64,000 nt of DNA. It comes from Gnomoniopsis sp. IMI 355080. Lineage: Eukaryota > Ascomycota > Sordariomycetes > Diaporthales > Gnomoniaceae. Numbering within the stretch: the first letter of the stretch is position 1; the number at the start of each line of letters is the position of its first letter. The notes beneath the pieces were generated by a model. That model was not told where the DNA came from. It worked only from the letters and a program-made list of their open reading frames with translations, and did no database searches. The position numbers and the translations under genes are program-made. The DNA is taken from positions 62,001 to 126,000 of the forward strand of contig JAPEVC010000011.1 in assembly GCA_027946555.1 (NCBI GenBank), read 5' to 3'. Of this stretch, positions 45,850 through 57,636 are shown in pieces.

Positions 45850-46803
45850 TTATCTTTGAGGTTTACCCTTAGAAGCACGATGAAGTCCGGCTCTGCCTTT
45901 TGCCTGGGTTTTCTTTCCAATTGCAGTCCTTACAGTATACTTTTGCTTGGGGAGGACTGCAGCGGCAAGCAGACCAGTTAATTCCAATCTCGTCCTTGAA
46001 GCCTTGAAGTCCCCACTTAGCGGCCCCCAGATATCGGTAACGTCCTTACCTGCCTTACCTTTCAATACTGTTCTCTTGATACGCTGTAGCATGACCTTGA
46101 TGACATTGTAAGCAATATCACCACATGACCAGGTATCACGCTGTTTAGGCAACCAGACATCTGTTCGGCTGTCATTAGTGACTGTGAAATGGTGGTGTTC
46201 CAGGAATACTCTTATTCTTCGATGGACCAAGTCTATAGTTCTCTGATGCCTCGCTGAGTCCAATACTGCGACTTGCGATATAGTTGACCCTTTGGAAGTT
46301 GTCGGTTCATCGGGCATTCCCATCGGGGTCGTGCAAATTATAATCACAACCCAATGATGTCCAACATTCGTTGGCCATATAGTGTACTGCCGCTCTCGGA
46401 TACGGGTGATGAAGTTGGGGTCTCCAATGATCGGAGCAATAATTTCGTTTTTCATTCTATTGAAGTCAGCGAGGCCAGCACCTCCAAGCTGCTGGTCGTC
46501 CCATAACCCCGTTGGCCATGTGTCAGTGTAATTGATCTCGTCCTGTACAATATCAGGTAGCTGATCAAGATGGAAATGTGATCCGACATCAATCGCGGTG
46601 CCATCCAGCCACGCAGTCGGGTTTGTTTGCAACGTATGGAGCGATTGAATGATATCGCTCATCTCGGTGTCACTCAGCAACGATTGGTTTGGGAATATTT
46701 TATGCTTGAATCCACCCTTCTTGCAACTAAATGAACTGCTGGTTGCAAGTGCCCCGGTGTCCGTTGCTTTTGACGCTCTGGTGACTCTGGTGGGTTTAGC
46801 CAT
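45850..46803 (-). CDS. Ulp1-like (C48-type) cysteine protease domain protein, 317 aa
   Basis: Single exon; the ATG at 46803 (MAKPTRVTRASK) is the first ATG in the frame. The second half carries a Ulp1/adenain-type catalytic layout: His about 150 (GHHWVVIII), Asp about 182 (VAVLDSARHQRTI), Gln about 221 (WLPKQRDTW) and Cys about 227 (DTWSCGDIAYNV). Upstream is a region with WLDGTAIDVGSHFHL, like the substrate-side part of the C48 fold. The C-terminus is basic (KKTQAKGRAGLHRASK) and could be a nuclear signal. Unlike housekeeping Ulp1/Ulp2 it is short and lacks their long N-terminal regions. Such stand-alone Ulp1-like proteins are scattered in fungal genomes and some come from mobile elements; no transposase or terminal repeats were seen here. 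Substrate (SUMO, NEDD8-like, ubiquitin) unknown. Confidence 0.7.
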   Translation of the reverse strand: MAKPTRVTRASKATDTGALATSSSFSCKKGGFKHKIFPNQSLLSDTEMSDIIQSLHTLQTNPTAWLDGTAIDVGSHFHLDQLPDIVQDEINYTDTWPTGLWDDQQLGGAGLADFNRMKNEIIAPIIGDPNFITRIRERQYTIWPTNVGHHWVVIIICTTPMGMPDEPTTSKGSTISQVAVLDSARHQRTIDLVHRRIRVFLEHHHFTVTNDSRTDVWLPKQRDTWSCGDIAYNVIKVMLQRIKRTVLKGKAGKDVTDIWGPLSGDFKASRTRLELTGLLAAAVLPKQKYTVRTAIGKKTQAKGRAGLHRASKGKPQR

Positions 46804-47450
46804 GATGCTCAAAGCCACGATTGGTATATTCTGTTTGCTTTAACGTCTGATTACGCTGACAGGAAAATTTTGGATCGTGCTATGATATCAATAGATTATG
46901 ATTCAGGATTTAAAGACATCTGAGCACCGACCGCAAATGTCCACCTGCCCCTGTATTGACGGTGAGCAAGGAGGAGTAGCTGATATAGATATTGTTTCCG
47001 AGGCCGCATTGATGCTGTTTCACACCCACAATTACATTCTTCAAGGATGTTTAATCATCAAAGGAAGCTTTAGAACAAGATTCTTCTTTTACGGTGCCCC
47101 AGGGTACCCATGAGTGCGTTTCTTTGACTAAACTTGTACAAAGAGACCCCCTTCAAAGAAACCTTTATGTCTTCGACAATGCAATTGAGAAATCTTGAGA
47201 CCCTCTCATAGATATCAATCTTCACCTCGTACTTGCGCTGTTAAAGAACTTGTGAGCAGCTTCAGGCGCAATACGTTAGACTTTTGACGGGTGATCAAAA
47301 CGGGATAGGTGTGCGTTTGTTTTATTAAAGGTTTTTGAAGATGTCAGGCCGTTGAAAACGGAGCAGTACCAATAATGCTTCTGTTATGCTATCATCATCA
47401 CCCGCAATCCCGTAATAGGGGACAAGGCAGGGATGGAAGTATACTTGCAC
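46804..47450. other. Intergenic 46804-47450
   Basis: Promoter of the Ulp1-like gene and 3' side of the sedolisin. AT-rich compared with the coding parts. No gene or clear repeat seen. Confidence 0.5.
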
Positions 47451-49398
47451 CTAGAGACCCAGAACCAGAGTCTTCAGTTTCTGGAAATCAGGTGTGCCGT
47501 ACCCCGTCGTTGGATCCCAACCTTCCGTTGCATTCCATCTAGCGCCCAAAACGATGCCAGATCCAGCAGGCTCGTCGCCGCCACTCTGTGTGTTCTCTCC
47601 ATTGCACCCAACTGAGTACCCTTCAGTGATATCGGTCAGAACCTGAGGACCATACTGGTAAACCAGAGGGTTCAGCCACCCCAGCGAGGTTTTGTTTGCA
47701 CGGAAACGTGCATCGTTCAGCAGGCCCACAAGGGCGCCCCAAACGGGGGCTGCTGCACTTGTACCTCCACTGGGAGATAGCTCTCCGGCGTAGATCACCT
47801 GGTAGTCGGGGTCGACGCTGTGTCCAGCGACATCCGGGAAGCCTCGCCCTGAAAAGTTGGTATACTGCCCGTAGTAGGCAAATGTGGAATTTGATACCGT
47901 CTTAAAGTACTCGGATATGGCAGTGTCCTGGTAGGCAGGGCGAGCAAAGTAACTGCTGAAGCCGCCCGAGCTGCCGTCCCAAGCAACCTCCGGGGTAACA
48001 TTGACTGTGCCACCAACAGCCGTAAGGTATGGGCATGTGGCAGGGAAAATGGCGTTGAATTCGACAGTCTTGTTGTCGGGTGCTAGGCATCCTGCTCCCA
48101 CTCCGAGATCACCGGAAGACTCAAGCACCGTGATACCCTTCAAGCCCAACATGCCGATCAGATTGCAAGTTAGGTCTGCGTAGTCGAAGGGAACAGACTG
48201 CACATCATGTTAGATAACTTTTCAAATAATGAAAGGCAGCGGTTGGGGAGATTTGTAGATGGAAGTTGGCACTTACATCTTCCTCGTCTCCGTAAGAGTT
48301 TGAAATGACTTGGGGAAGAGACTCGACAGGCTGATCAAGCAAATATCGGTAATAGGGCAAATACGGCTCATTTTCGTTGTCTGCCGCAATAGGCTGATCA
48401 ATGTTTGGAACGAAAGGACTGTTAGGAGTTAGCTTCACGAAGGTCGAGTTCAAGGCCGCACATTGGAATGAGGAAACTCACGGTGAGCCTCCAGTAATAA
48501 ATTCAATAACAGGCAAAGGATGCGCGATACCGATGATATTCTCCATATCGAGATCTGCCTCTCCAATGCTAGCAGTATCCGGATTCTGATCATTCGTAGC
48601 GTTGGCGATCAGAACAACGGAGAAGTTCTGTCGCGGGATGCCATAGAAGTCCTCAAACGCAAAGGCATCATCATATAGCGCCGATTCGTTTAGGAAACTG
48701 CCGAATCCGACTTTACTCCCTGATGAGACCTTGGGAGTGTAGTTGCCAACGTTGTACAGCTCTTTGAGACATGACGGAGTGATCGACGTCTGGCAGGATG
48801 CATCGATAGTTGTCCTGGTCGCAAGCTTTCGTGGAGAAACCTTGGGCATGGTTCGAGATGGAGTGGGCACAAACGCTTGCGACGTTCCGATGTACAGGCC
48901 GGGATCGATCAGGGCGATGTGTTCCTGAACATCGTCCGGGATACTGTATGACATTGTCCGCAGCTTCAACGTTGTCCCATCTTTGGTGTAATGCTGGTAC
49001 GACGCGTTCAGGAGCGTGTTCGCTGTTTCCACGGTGGCACCAAAGTCGATGAAAGCGCCGTCGATATTATAATTGGTGACGCCGCCATCTTCCAGCCAAG
49101 CAGTGACGCTAGAGACTGCTTCACTAGAAGGGGCAAAGAAAGATTTAACAGTGTCGTCGTCCCAGTGGGATCCGTAATTCGCACTACCGGGGGTCGACAC
49201 GTCGAGTAGCCTGGACTCGAGCTGGTCAATGTTCTGCATGGTCAGAGCGAGCGAGAAAGTCTGGAGAGCGTTTTCGTCCGGACTCTCGGTGGCCGTCCAC
49301 CCAGCCGGGACAGTGCCATAATGGGAGAAGGTCGCTGCCCGAGCAATGGGCAGGACAGACACGGCCAGGGTGGACAAACTTCGAAGACTAGGAGACAT
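47451..49398 (-). CDS. Secreted sedolisin / tripeptidyl peptidase (S53), 601 aa
   Basis: Exons 49398-48482, 48418-48277 and 48197-47451 join in frame to 601 residues. A signal peptide (about 1-21, ending ARA) is followed by the chaperone-like prodomain (residues about 25-190: TFSLALTMQNIDQLESRL, GSANYGSHWDDDTVKSFF). The catalytic part has Glu280 and Asp284 (GEADLDMEN), Asp383 (ESSGDLGVG) and Ser500 in SGGTSAAAP, the S53 tetrad. The C-terminal calcium-site text is NATEGWDPTTGYGTPDF. This is the fungal acid sedolisin/TPP group: the proenzyme activates itself at low pH and removes tripeptides from N-termini or acts as an endopeptidase outside the cell. All catalytic residues are present and the length is normal. 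Confidence 0.95.
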
Positions 49399-50241
49399 TT
49401 TGTCGACAGCTTCGAGCTTGGAGATCGCGAGTCCTGGTGGGCTTGAGTCCCCAGGACCGCAGCTGTTAGACAGCGGGCTCTTTTTTATTTATTTCCACAT
49501 TTCTGGTAGGATCAGGACTTATGACGTGATAGATGCAATACCAATAATTGCTTCTTATCTAGTCTGCAGGGTGATTCTTTTGTCGCGATCCATCTAAGTC
49601 GGACGCTAGGGGTGCGACTTGCCGGATTTCCGCTTCCTAACATGAGCTGTGTGGTATCCATTTCGAATGCACCATGCAACATAGTAACATTGTAGTGGAC
49701 GCAGGAACGTTATGCCGCCTCTAGTAAATCGTTGCACTTCCCCTCTCTAGGAATGGGTGGGCCATGCCCATTTCGGCAGCTCGTATTAACCCTGGCCTGG
49801 AAAGGTGGCTTGCTCGTGCCCTTATCGTGAAATATCCCAAAACCGGAAGTTGAGCTCTCAGGGCATTAGCCGTAATAAGAAGATTGTTATTGACGGGCAA
49901 GCCTTGACATGAACGCGTCACTAATAAGTCGCTTCTCGAATTACTTACAGCTTCCTGTTGCAAGTCTCGGATTTTCCCGGAGAACACACGAGAAGACATG
50001 GCCCTGGGATTCTATCTTGGAAACTAGTGCACAACAAGGTAGTATGTTGGCGCCACTAGTTCAGGTACCGCGAAGTAAAATATAGAATTTTTGTGTGAGA
50101 CCACACGGCGCACGGATTGCTGGAGTACCTATCTAGGCAAACGATAGCCAGGCCAAACCAGGTCGTCTTGCTCTTGCAGCAGTGGTGCTAACTTAACAGA
50201 ATTCATCTACTAGAATCATGTATATTGCAAAATCACAAGAC
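49399..50241. other. Intergenic 49399-50241
   Basis: Promoter of the sedolisin and 3' side of the permease. A CGGATTTCCG element (49623-49632) resembles CGG-N4-CCG. No gene seen. Confidence 0.45.
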
Positions 50242-52121
50242 TCACTCAAACACTCTCGCAAGCGCCCTGTCAATCTTGCCCTTCTCTCGTGGGACGTACG
50301 CAGCTTCGTAATCGTCAATTTCTTCCTTCAACCCACCGAGGCTCAGATCTGCCGTCCCAGGACGTACGTACTTGCTTCCAAAACAGACCTTCCAGAAGAT
50401 AAAAGCCAAAATAAAGAATCCTATCATGGCATAGTCCAGAAAGAACCACATCACGTCCCAACCCCCTGTCAAAAAAAGGTCGTACCCGCCTGCCAGGAGC
50501 ATGAAAGCTGTTCCGCCCATAGCGAAGTACGAAGTCCACGGCTGGAAGCGGCCTTGATAGGGCAATGTATCTCTAGAGATGCCCTGTCGCTTCAATGCTG
50601 AGAAAAAATGTCGATAAGTTAACGCGGTGAAGCCATAGTTGAGCAATTGGCAACAAGTGACGAGATCAACGAGGTAGGTCAGCACCACCGCGGAAGAGTT
50701 GTTGATTTGCAGAAAGGCTAGTAGACAGAACATCAGAGAGAATAGAAGCGCCCAAAGAGGAACGCCAGCCTTTGTGCACCACGAGAAGAATCGCGGAGCG
50801 TGTCCTTCAAGCGCCATGCCGTGCAGCGTGCGAGTCGCCGAAAACAACAAGCCATTGCCGGCACTGAAAATTGAAGTCATGATCAGAGCATTCACGAGAT
50901 GAGGCAGACCCTGGATTTTCAGCCGTTCCATTGCGATCACATAGGGTCTGGGACGTCGTCAGAGGGGGGGTTCACAACTTCGTGGGTAGGGTGCTTACGA
51001 TGCTGCACCTGTTCCGGAGCCGGATAGTTCACCCCCAAGAATACGGCTTAATGTTGCGTCGTTGTACGGAATCACGATCCCCATGCAGAGTGCAGAGCCC
51101 ACGAAGAAAAGCAGGATCCGCCAGACGAATGAACGAAAGGCCGGAGGCAATATCTTGCGAGGATTTTCGGTCTCCGCAGCTACCATGGAAATGTATTCTG
51201 GACCACAAATACTTCATAGCGAATCAGCTGATGCGATTAAAAGAAGAGACAGAAAGACAGAGGAGATCAGAGGAGAGCCTAGATACCTACGAGAAACTGG
51301 CTTGGTAGATGCATGATAAGATGCCTAGGAATCGACCCGTCCCTCCGGGAGCAAGATGCTCCACGAAAGCCCCTGGATTCTCCCAATACCGGAAACCGTG
51401 TCGATCGTGCAGAGGGTTACCGCCGAGCATTGTGATGATCGTGAAGCCGAATAATGCGAGCATCAGGAAAACCTTAAATATGGAGAGATGAAACTCGGAA
51501 ATCCCAAAATAGCGGACCGTGGCAACGTTGAGAATCGCGTAAAGAACGATCATGGCCACAATGATAGCAACAACAGGGACCTTGTCTGTCCAAAAAGTGA
51601 TCAAAATGTTCATCGCAACAATTTCGAACGGCACAAGGAACGCCATGTTGAGAAAGAAGTTCCAAGCCATGGCAAATCCAAGCGCGCTGTCCACCCATTC
51701 GCTGCCGAAGCGGATGAAAGGTGACGGCACGGGCGCATACGTGACCATCTCGGCGAAGCATTCGTTCACTGCCCACATGACAGTCCCCCAGATGACGAAA
51801 GCGATGAAGAGGCCTGCAGGCCCTCCTTTTGGAAGAGCCGAGCCCATTTGTACGAAAAGAGCTGCGGGTGCATTATTTTAGTTTTTGGATCACTTTAAGC
51901 TGTGTACTGGCGCACCGAGACCTGGACCTACAAGTACCAATTGCTCCACCGATGGCGAACAATTGCACCTCCTTTCCCCGCAGCTTCCGATGAAGGGCTT
52001 GTGAGCCGGAGGCTATTGTGGTGCTTGTGCCATTTGCGAAGTCTTCACCATTGCCATGGGATGCGTTAGATTCCACCTTGGGTGAGATAGTGCCTTTCTC
52101 TTGATACTCGAGTGTTGACAT
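50242..52121 (-). CDS. Amino-acid permease (APC superfamily), 559 aa
   Basis: Exons 52121-51932, 51861-51291, 51211-50999 and 50947-50242 join in frame to 559 residues. After a hydrophilic N-terminus comes HRKLRGKEVQLFAIGGAIGTSLFV, the helix-1 motif of fungal amino-acid permeases, then GSALPKGGPAGLFIAFV, ECFAEMVTYAPV and about 12 hydrophobic segments. GPEYISMVAAETENPRKILPPAF is the conserved loop after helix 5-6. The C-terminal cytosolic part includes GGLKEEIDDYEAAYVPREKGK. It imports an amino acid or a related compound at the plasma membrane; the substrate is not readable. It is transcribed away from the CYP504-like P450 across a 436-bp shared promoter, which suggests that it supplies or exports a compound of that pathway (inference). 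Confidence 0.9.
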
Positions 52122-52557
52122 AATTGGAAAGTCTGGTATGGTAGGTCCTGATGCAATGTCAGATTTTCTAGACCATAGTAAGCAGCAGCGGACTAAATTG
52201 TATTGTCAACTCATCTATACTATCTTGCTCGCTAATAAATTTACCATCGTGGCGGCAGTGGGCACGCCTCCAGGCATCAGATAAGCCTCTTTGATATCAT
52301 GCAGATACGGAGGGCAATAGTACAGCAAGGGTTGTCGGCCGTTCCGCCGTGCATCCAGCATGATCGCGGGGAATGTCGGACCATCCGACACTTACGGCTT
52401 TCTTCCACTGGACGAACTTACGAAGCATCAGCTCGCTGTGATAATGAGCCCCAATACTTCATGACACAAAAGCGTGCTGCGGGTGGAGCGGAGACCAGAA
52501 TTTTGCTACATACTCGGTCATCTCAATCATTCTCGCAGTTCTTTCAAGATCTGTATC
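52122..52557. promoter_or_regulatory. Divergent promoter between permease and CYP504-like P450
   Basis: 436 bp separate the two ATGs. A perfect inverted repeat TGTCGGA-CCA-TCCGACA (52374-52390) lies about 170-185 bp before the P450 start and 255-270 bp before the permease start. Another CGG/CCG cluster (GTCGGCCGTTCCGCCG, 52334-52349) precedes it. Both are plausible sites for the Zn2Cys6 regulator encoded at 54801-57106. Confidence 0.5.
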
Positions 52558-54333
52558 ATGGATATCAAAGTCCCGGAGCTGACGGCTCCGTTGGCTCAGG
52601 ACTTGGCCGGCCTGACCAAATTGCAGAATGCCGTACCTGGCCTGACACTTATTGTTGTTTTGCTTTTGACTTACGTTTTCTATACGGTGAGGCACAACGT
52701 CCCGGTTCAAGCTTTATTTGAACGATGGATGAAATGATTACTGACTTTGATCAGACTGCTTTCTCTACCGACATCCCTCATATCAAAGGTTTGCCTCAAA
52801 TTCCAGGCGCGATTCCAGTCTTTGGTCACCTTCTCAAGCTCGGCGAGGACCACGCCAGCACGTGTGAAAAATGGTGGCGCCAATACAACCAGTCCGTCTT
52901 CCAGATCAAACTGGGCAATACGAGAGCCGTGGTGGTCAATTCTTTTGAGGACTGCAAGAAGATGCTACTCGGTAATCAGAACGCCGTCATTGACCGTCCA
53001 AAACTGTATACTTTCCACGGCGTCATTAGTAGTACTCAAGGCTTTACGATTGGTTCCTCTCCCTGGGATGAGTCCTGCAAGAACAAGCGCAAGGCGGCAG
53101 GCACAGCACTTGCGAGGCCAGCGCTGAGGAATTATTATCCAATGTTCGACCTGGAAAGCTACTGTATCATACGAGACATGAAGAAGGACAGCAATAATGG
53201 CGAGGTGGAGCTAGATGTTCGCCCTTACATTCAGAGGTACGCCCTGAACACTACACTGACGCTCTGCTATGGCATTCGCATGGACGCTGTCTACGACGAA
53301 CTACTCCGCGAAATTCTTCATGTTGGCTCCGCTATTTCGCTCTTGCGAAGTGCGTCCGAGAACTTGCAAGATTACGTCCCATTCCTGCGGTATCTTCCAA
53401 ATAATGAGAAAACTGCCCGTTCGAAGGACCTCCGCGCAAGGCGTGATGCCTACCTGAATCTGCTTTTGGACAAAGTCCGGGACATGATCAAACGAGGCGT
53501 CGACAAGCCGTGCATTTCAGCAGCCATTCTTAAGGATAAGGAGACCAAGCTAACTGGGGTAGAAGTCTCATCTATCTGTCTGTCTTTAGTATCTGGCGGC
53601 TTCGAGACTATCCCAGGGACTCTCACTTCGTGCCTAGGCTCCCTTTGCACAAGTGAGGGCCAAGATTGGCAGGATCGCGCATATGAGGATATCAAGCGTT
53701 ACTATCCTGACATACGCGATGCGTGGACAAGCTGCTTTGTAGAGGAGAGGGTGCCCTATGTCAACGCCATCGTCAAGGAGGCGGCCCGGTATTACACAGT
53801 CAGTTCTATGAGCCTCCCGCGCAAGACAGTGACAGATGTCAAGTGGAGCGGAGCCACCATCCCCGCTGGAACTATGATTTTGATCAATGCTCAAGCTGGA
53901 AATCATGGTATGTACGGCTCATACTCCCTGCTTGACTAGTGGTTGACAAGAATTAGATGTTGATCATTTCGGTCCCGAAGCTGGTACTTTCAACCCGGAA
54001 AGGTGGCTCGACAATCTCAATCCTCCTGCGGAAAAGGAAGTACATGGACTTGCGCATCTGAGTTTTGGAACTGGATCTCGGGCATGTTCTGGACAATACA
54101 TTGCATCCAGACTGCTATACTCTGCTTTAATTCGGATTCTCTCCACGTATAAAATTGTTGCGAGCGAGTCACATCCACCCAATACGGATTATGTGGATTA
54201 CAATCAGTTCAAGACTGCATTGGTAGCTATTCCGCGACATTTCAAAGTCAAGCTCATTCCCAGGAACACATCGATGACCACGGAATGTTTAGCTGCTGCT
54301 GAGGAAAGGACGAAAGAGCATTATAAAGAGTGA
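52558..54333 (+). CDS. Cytochrome P450, CYP504-like (phenylacetate hydroxylase type), 552 aa
   Basis: Exons 52558-52686, 52755-53907 and 53957-54333 join in frame to 552 residues. A membrane anchor is at about 25-42 (GLTLIVVLLLTYVFYT). Strong resemblance to fungal phenylacetate hydroxylases (CYP504, PhacA/PhacB of Aspergillus) runs through LPQIPGAIPVFGHLLKLGEDH, NQSVFQIKLGNTRAVVVNSF, KLYTFHGVISSTQGFTIGSS and SLVSGGFETIPGTLTS (I-helix). The heme-binding loop is LSFGTGSRACSGQYIA with Cys471. Members hydroxylate phenylacetate or 3-hydroxyphenylacetate on the ring towards homogentisate. No homogentisate genes are in the window, so the substrate may be a related aromatic. It shares its promoter with the permease and precedes a Zn2Cys6 regulator. 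Confidence 0.9.
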
Positions 54334-54800
54334 CATTAGGATCCCACTGGTTTTAGAGATACTCAGACAACTATATGGTGCCTTTAGTCCATTATTGGAT
54401 TCTATGTCTGCGCATCCTGACATCCGTGAGTTCCTGAATGTCTCTCAATAGTGCTATCTTCCCGGCGACTGGTACAGGAATCGCGAAGAACTTCACAATG
54501 TATGCTCTACTGTATATATGGATGATTCATGGGTTCAATACCTTCTTAACCATTTGGAAAATAGTTTTGGAAGAAACAGAGCAATACTGCATTGGAAAAG
54601 ATTGATCTGCTTGTTTCCAATTTGCTGCCCGGTGTGGCGCCGCACATGTGCAGATGCCGGATAACAAGGAAGCTTGGAGAACTCGAAAAGATACGACGTG
54701 CATCTCAAGATCTTAGTGCAGCCACGCCAGATCTCAACACTCTCCACTACCGCTGCCGGACTCCACAAGCAAATGTCTTATTCGAGCCCGAGACGTCACA
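54334..54800. other. Intergenic 54334-54800
   Basis: Between the first P450 stop and the regulator ATG, same strand. Overlapping short frames end before the zinc-cluster frame; none is supported. It probably holds the P450 terminator and the regulator promoter. Confidence 0.5.
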
Positions 54801-57106
54801 ATGGAATGTCAGATCAGCACCGCGAGAGCACGGGCATCATGTCATCGTTGCCACAAGAGGAAGAAGCGCTGCGACCGGTCTTTGCCATCGTGCAAGAACT
54901 GTATCACAGCCCATGTAGGATGCAGCTTCCTCGATGACAATAACCAAACTGCGTCTTTCTCTATAGCGTAGGTTCTTCAGACTCCTGGGCCATATTTCGA
55001 TCCTTTTGCAGTGGTATCATTTTTCTACATCACAAGCTTACTTATGAGCATGCTCGTTAGGTACGTTCGCAATCTTGAGCGGAAAGTTCAGGAGATGGAG
55101 AGACAATCAATAGCCAATCCTGAATCGTCATCGATTGTGGAAGGAAGTCTACCCACCAATGACGACCATGTTTCGGGAGAATTGTCTCTACAGGTACCAC
55201 GTGCATCTGCATCTGAAAGTCGAGGCCCTGGAGATCTGGTCGCGAGGGATCTGGAAGATCCCCCGGTCAACCTATCCTTTCAACAGCCTCGCCCATCTTC
55301 GACTTTTGCGGATGAACTGAAGTGTCTTTCCCTCGAAGCAACGGCAGAACGTCATTTGGGATCCACCTCTGGTGTCTCGTTTGCGAAACTCACGCAGATG
55401 GTTCTCCGCCGCCTCAGCCCAGACAAAGTCGATTTTGTCTTTGCGAATGACCAAGAGAGAGACACTGGACCCCGAGTCTTCAACTTCAACTCTACCGTGA
55501 ACCTTGCTGATCATACGCTGTTCGAGAGGCTCAATGAGTCCATGTCCATCCACCCAAGTCTGTTTGGCGATTTCGGTCTGGAAGACATTGTACAACCACA
55601 CGATGAAATGGCCATCTCAGATTTGCGAACCGATGAAGCACATGTCGATCGTTTGGTAGAATTCTACTTTGCTCACTCCCACACGCTTTACCCTATTATA
55701 CATCGTGGTGATTTCTTGAAGAGTCTTCACGAGTATCGCAGCAGCGGCCAGGACCCTTTATTGCACCCTCCATTGTTCATGTTCAGGATGTGGATGGTTC
55801 TAGCGATTGGGTCTACTGCATTTTCTGCTATTTCACTGACAGAGGAATCCGAATCTCGGCAATATTATCAAGAAGCCCTTCGATACATAGAACAGGCTAT
55901 GTCCGGTGACTTCGTACGTACTTCTCCGCCATACCTTATGATTTTGGGGTGCGGCTGATGATGTGCTCTCAGGCTGCATTGGAAGTGATAATGCTACAGG
56001 TCTCGTACTCGTTCTTCAACCAATTGGGCCCAAGTTCGTGAGCCCTCGTCGAATGCGAACAAACATAAAATTCAAACTTACATATTTGCAGACACTTGGT
56101 TTTTAGTTGGCATGGCCGCGAGACTGGCATTGGGGCTGGGGCTCCACAGTAGCTCGACTTACGTGGGAATTCCTGTGGACATTGCACAGAGTCGGAAGCG
56201 TCTATTCTTTTCTGTATACATGATGGACCGGTCAGTCTCAGCTTTTGAAACTTCTTCTTACCGATTCATGTCACTGTGGTAACTCATCGACCACATTGAA
56301 GCGTTGTATCAATCGCATTGGGCCGTCCTTTCGCTCTCCACGATGACGATATAGACGTTTCGGTATGGAACAACGTCCCCATATGTGTATAGATCTAAGA
56401 GGAACTGACATTACTTGAGGACTTTGCTGCTGTCGACGAGGAATGCATCGGAGTTGACGGCATTCAACCTCCAAATCCACTCCACCCCTCGCTCCTGGCG
56501 GTGCCACTTCATATTCTTGCTTTGCGAAGGATTGCCGGCAAGATCGCTCGAAAAGTCTATGCAAACAATATTCCAGCGTTTTTGACAAGCAATGAGCGGG
56601 AGAAGATTCTTCACTCGCTGCACGAGGAGCTCGTTGACTGGCGCCGCAACATGCCCTTTCCACTTCCAGACATATCCGATCGGGTCCCTCAACTTACGAG
56701 CAACTGGTTCGACTTCAACTACTACACTCATCTTGCCATGATTTACAGACCTTCCCCAATGTTCCCAACCATGGACCACAAGAGAGTCAAGATCCTCGAG
56801 GAGGCGGCATCAATGTCGATCCGTCAGGCTTATAGCATGCATCGACAAGGGCGATTTGCCTACAATTGGTTAAATTTGCTTTCAATCTTTACTTCGACAT
56901 TATCACTCATCTACTCGACGAATGTGCAACCCGATGACCTTGTCACAGTCCTGAAACAGACGAGAGCGATTGAAGACCTTGACTTGGTCATTGAACTGTT
57001 TGATACGTTGGGATTCAAATTTTCGGTGGCGAACAAACTTCGAGGGATGGTTGCGGACATTTCGTCCAGATATAAAGATTTGCGTGCGTCTTCTGAGACG
57101 ACCTAG
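54801..57106 (+). CDS. Zn2Cys6 transcription factor with Fungal_trans domain, 655 aa
   Basis: Exons 54801-54967, 55061-55913, 55973-56033, 56092-56230, 56302-56362 and 56420-57106 join in frame to 655 residues. The start is the only ATG between an upstream in-frame TAG and the zinc cluster. Residues about 14-41 hold C-x2-C-x6-C-x6-C-x2-C-x6-C (CHRCHKRKKRCDRSLPSCKN and on), followed across intron 1 by a short coiled-coil linker YVRNLERKVQEMERQ. The Fungal_trans middle-homology region includes YFAHSHTLYPIIHRGDFL, NTWFLVGMAARLALGLGLH and RVVSIALGRPFALHDDDID. Such factors bind CGG triplets as dimers; matching sites stand before the P450 genes on both sides. It is probably the cluster's own regulator. 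One donor (56034, gttcgt) is weak but needed to keep the frame. Confidence 0.88.
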
Positions 57107-57636
57107 TCCAGCTACTTACGGATTGAGGATGCATAAGATACAGAGGCAAGCCTTGATGGGTGTTCTTGTGACCTCCAAGGTTAGTTGAGAGGGTGTGTCT
57201 AATCGAATACCGCAAACAAATCTTGAAGAGGAATCACCATGCCAGGAGACCCGATGAGTAATATGGAGGGAGGTTTCCAGAATGAAGGCTAACAAGAAAA
57301 GAGATAAGACCCCTGGTCAGTCAATTTTCTCCTGCCGGCGCCGCGTGCGCAGGCAGGCAATTGGGGGCCAGTCTCCAAGGACCGTACACTACTAATGCTT
57401 TCTTATCTGCTGTAGGCCCGAAACCAAGGTCCGAATCGGCCGAAATAGTGGCATTCCCCTCCGATTCGGCACTCTGAACTTGCGTCGGGCTGGCCGATAC
57501 GGACATTGTTAGTGTGTGCACCGTGAAGACTTCAGTCTCTAAGGCCTGGTCCTCACATTTTACACTTGTTTCCCATTAGTTCTTGCCCCTCGACACATGA
57601 AGCGCATGAGCCACTCGTTCGCAAAGGATTACAAAC
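57107..57636. promoter_or_regulatory. Promoter of the second P450 with inverted CCG-N3-CGG pair
   Basis: Two 9-mers, CCGAATCGG (57431-57439) and its exact reverse complement CCGATTCGG (57461-57469), stand 30 bp apart, about 170-205 bp before the P450 ATG. Each is an everted CGG pair with a 3-bp spacer, a format used by Zn2Cys6 proteins. The adjacent regulator gene ends 324 bp upstream of the first one. Confidence 0.5.
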
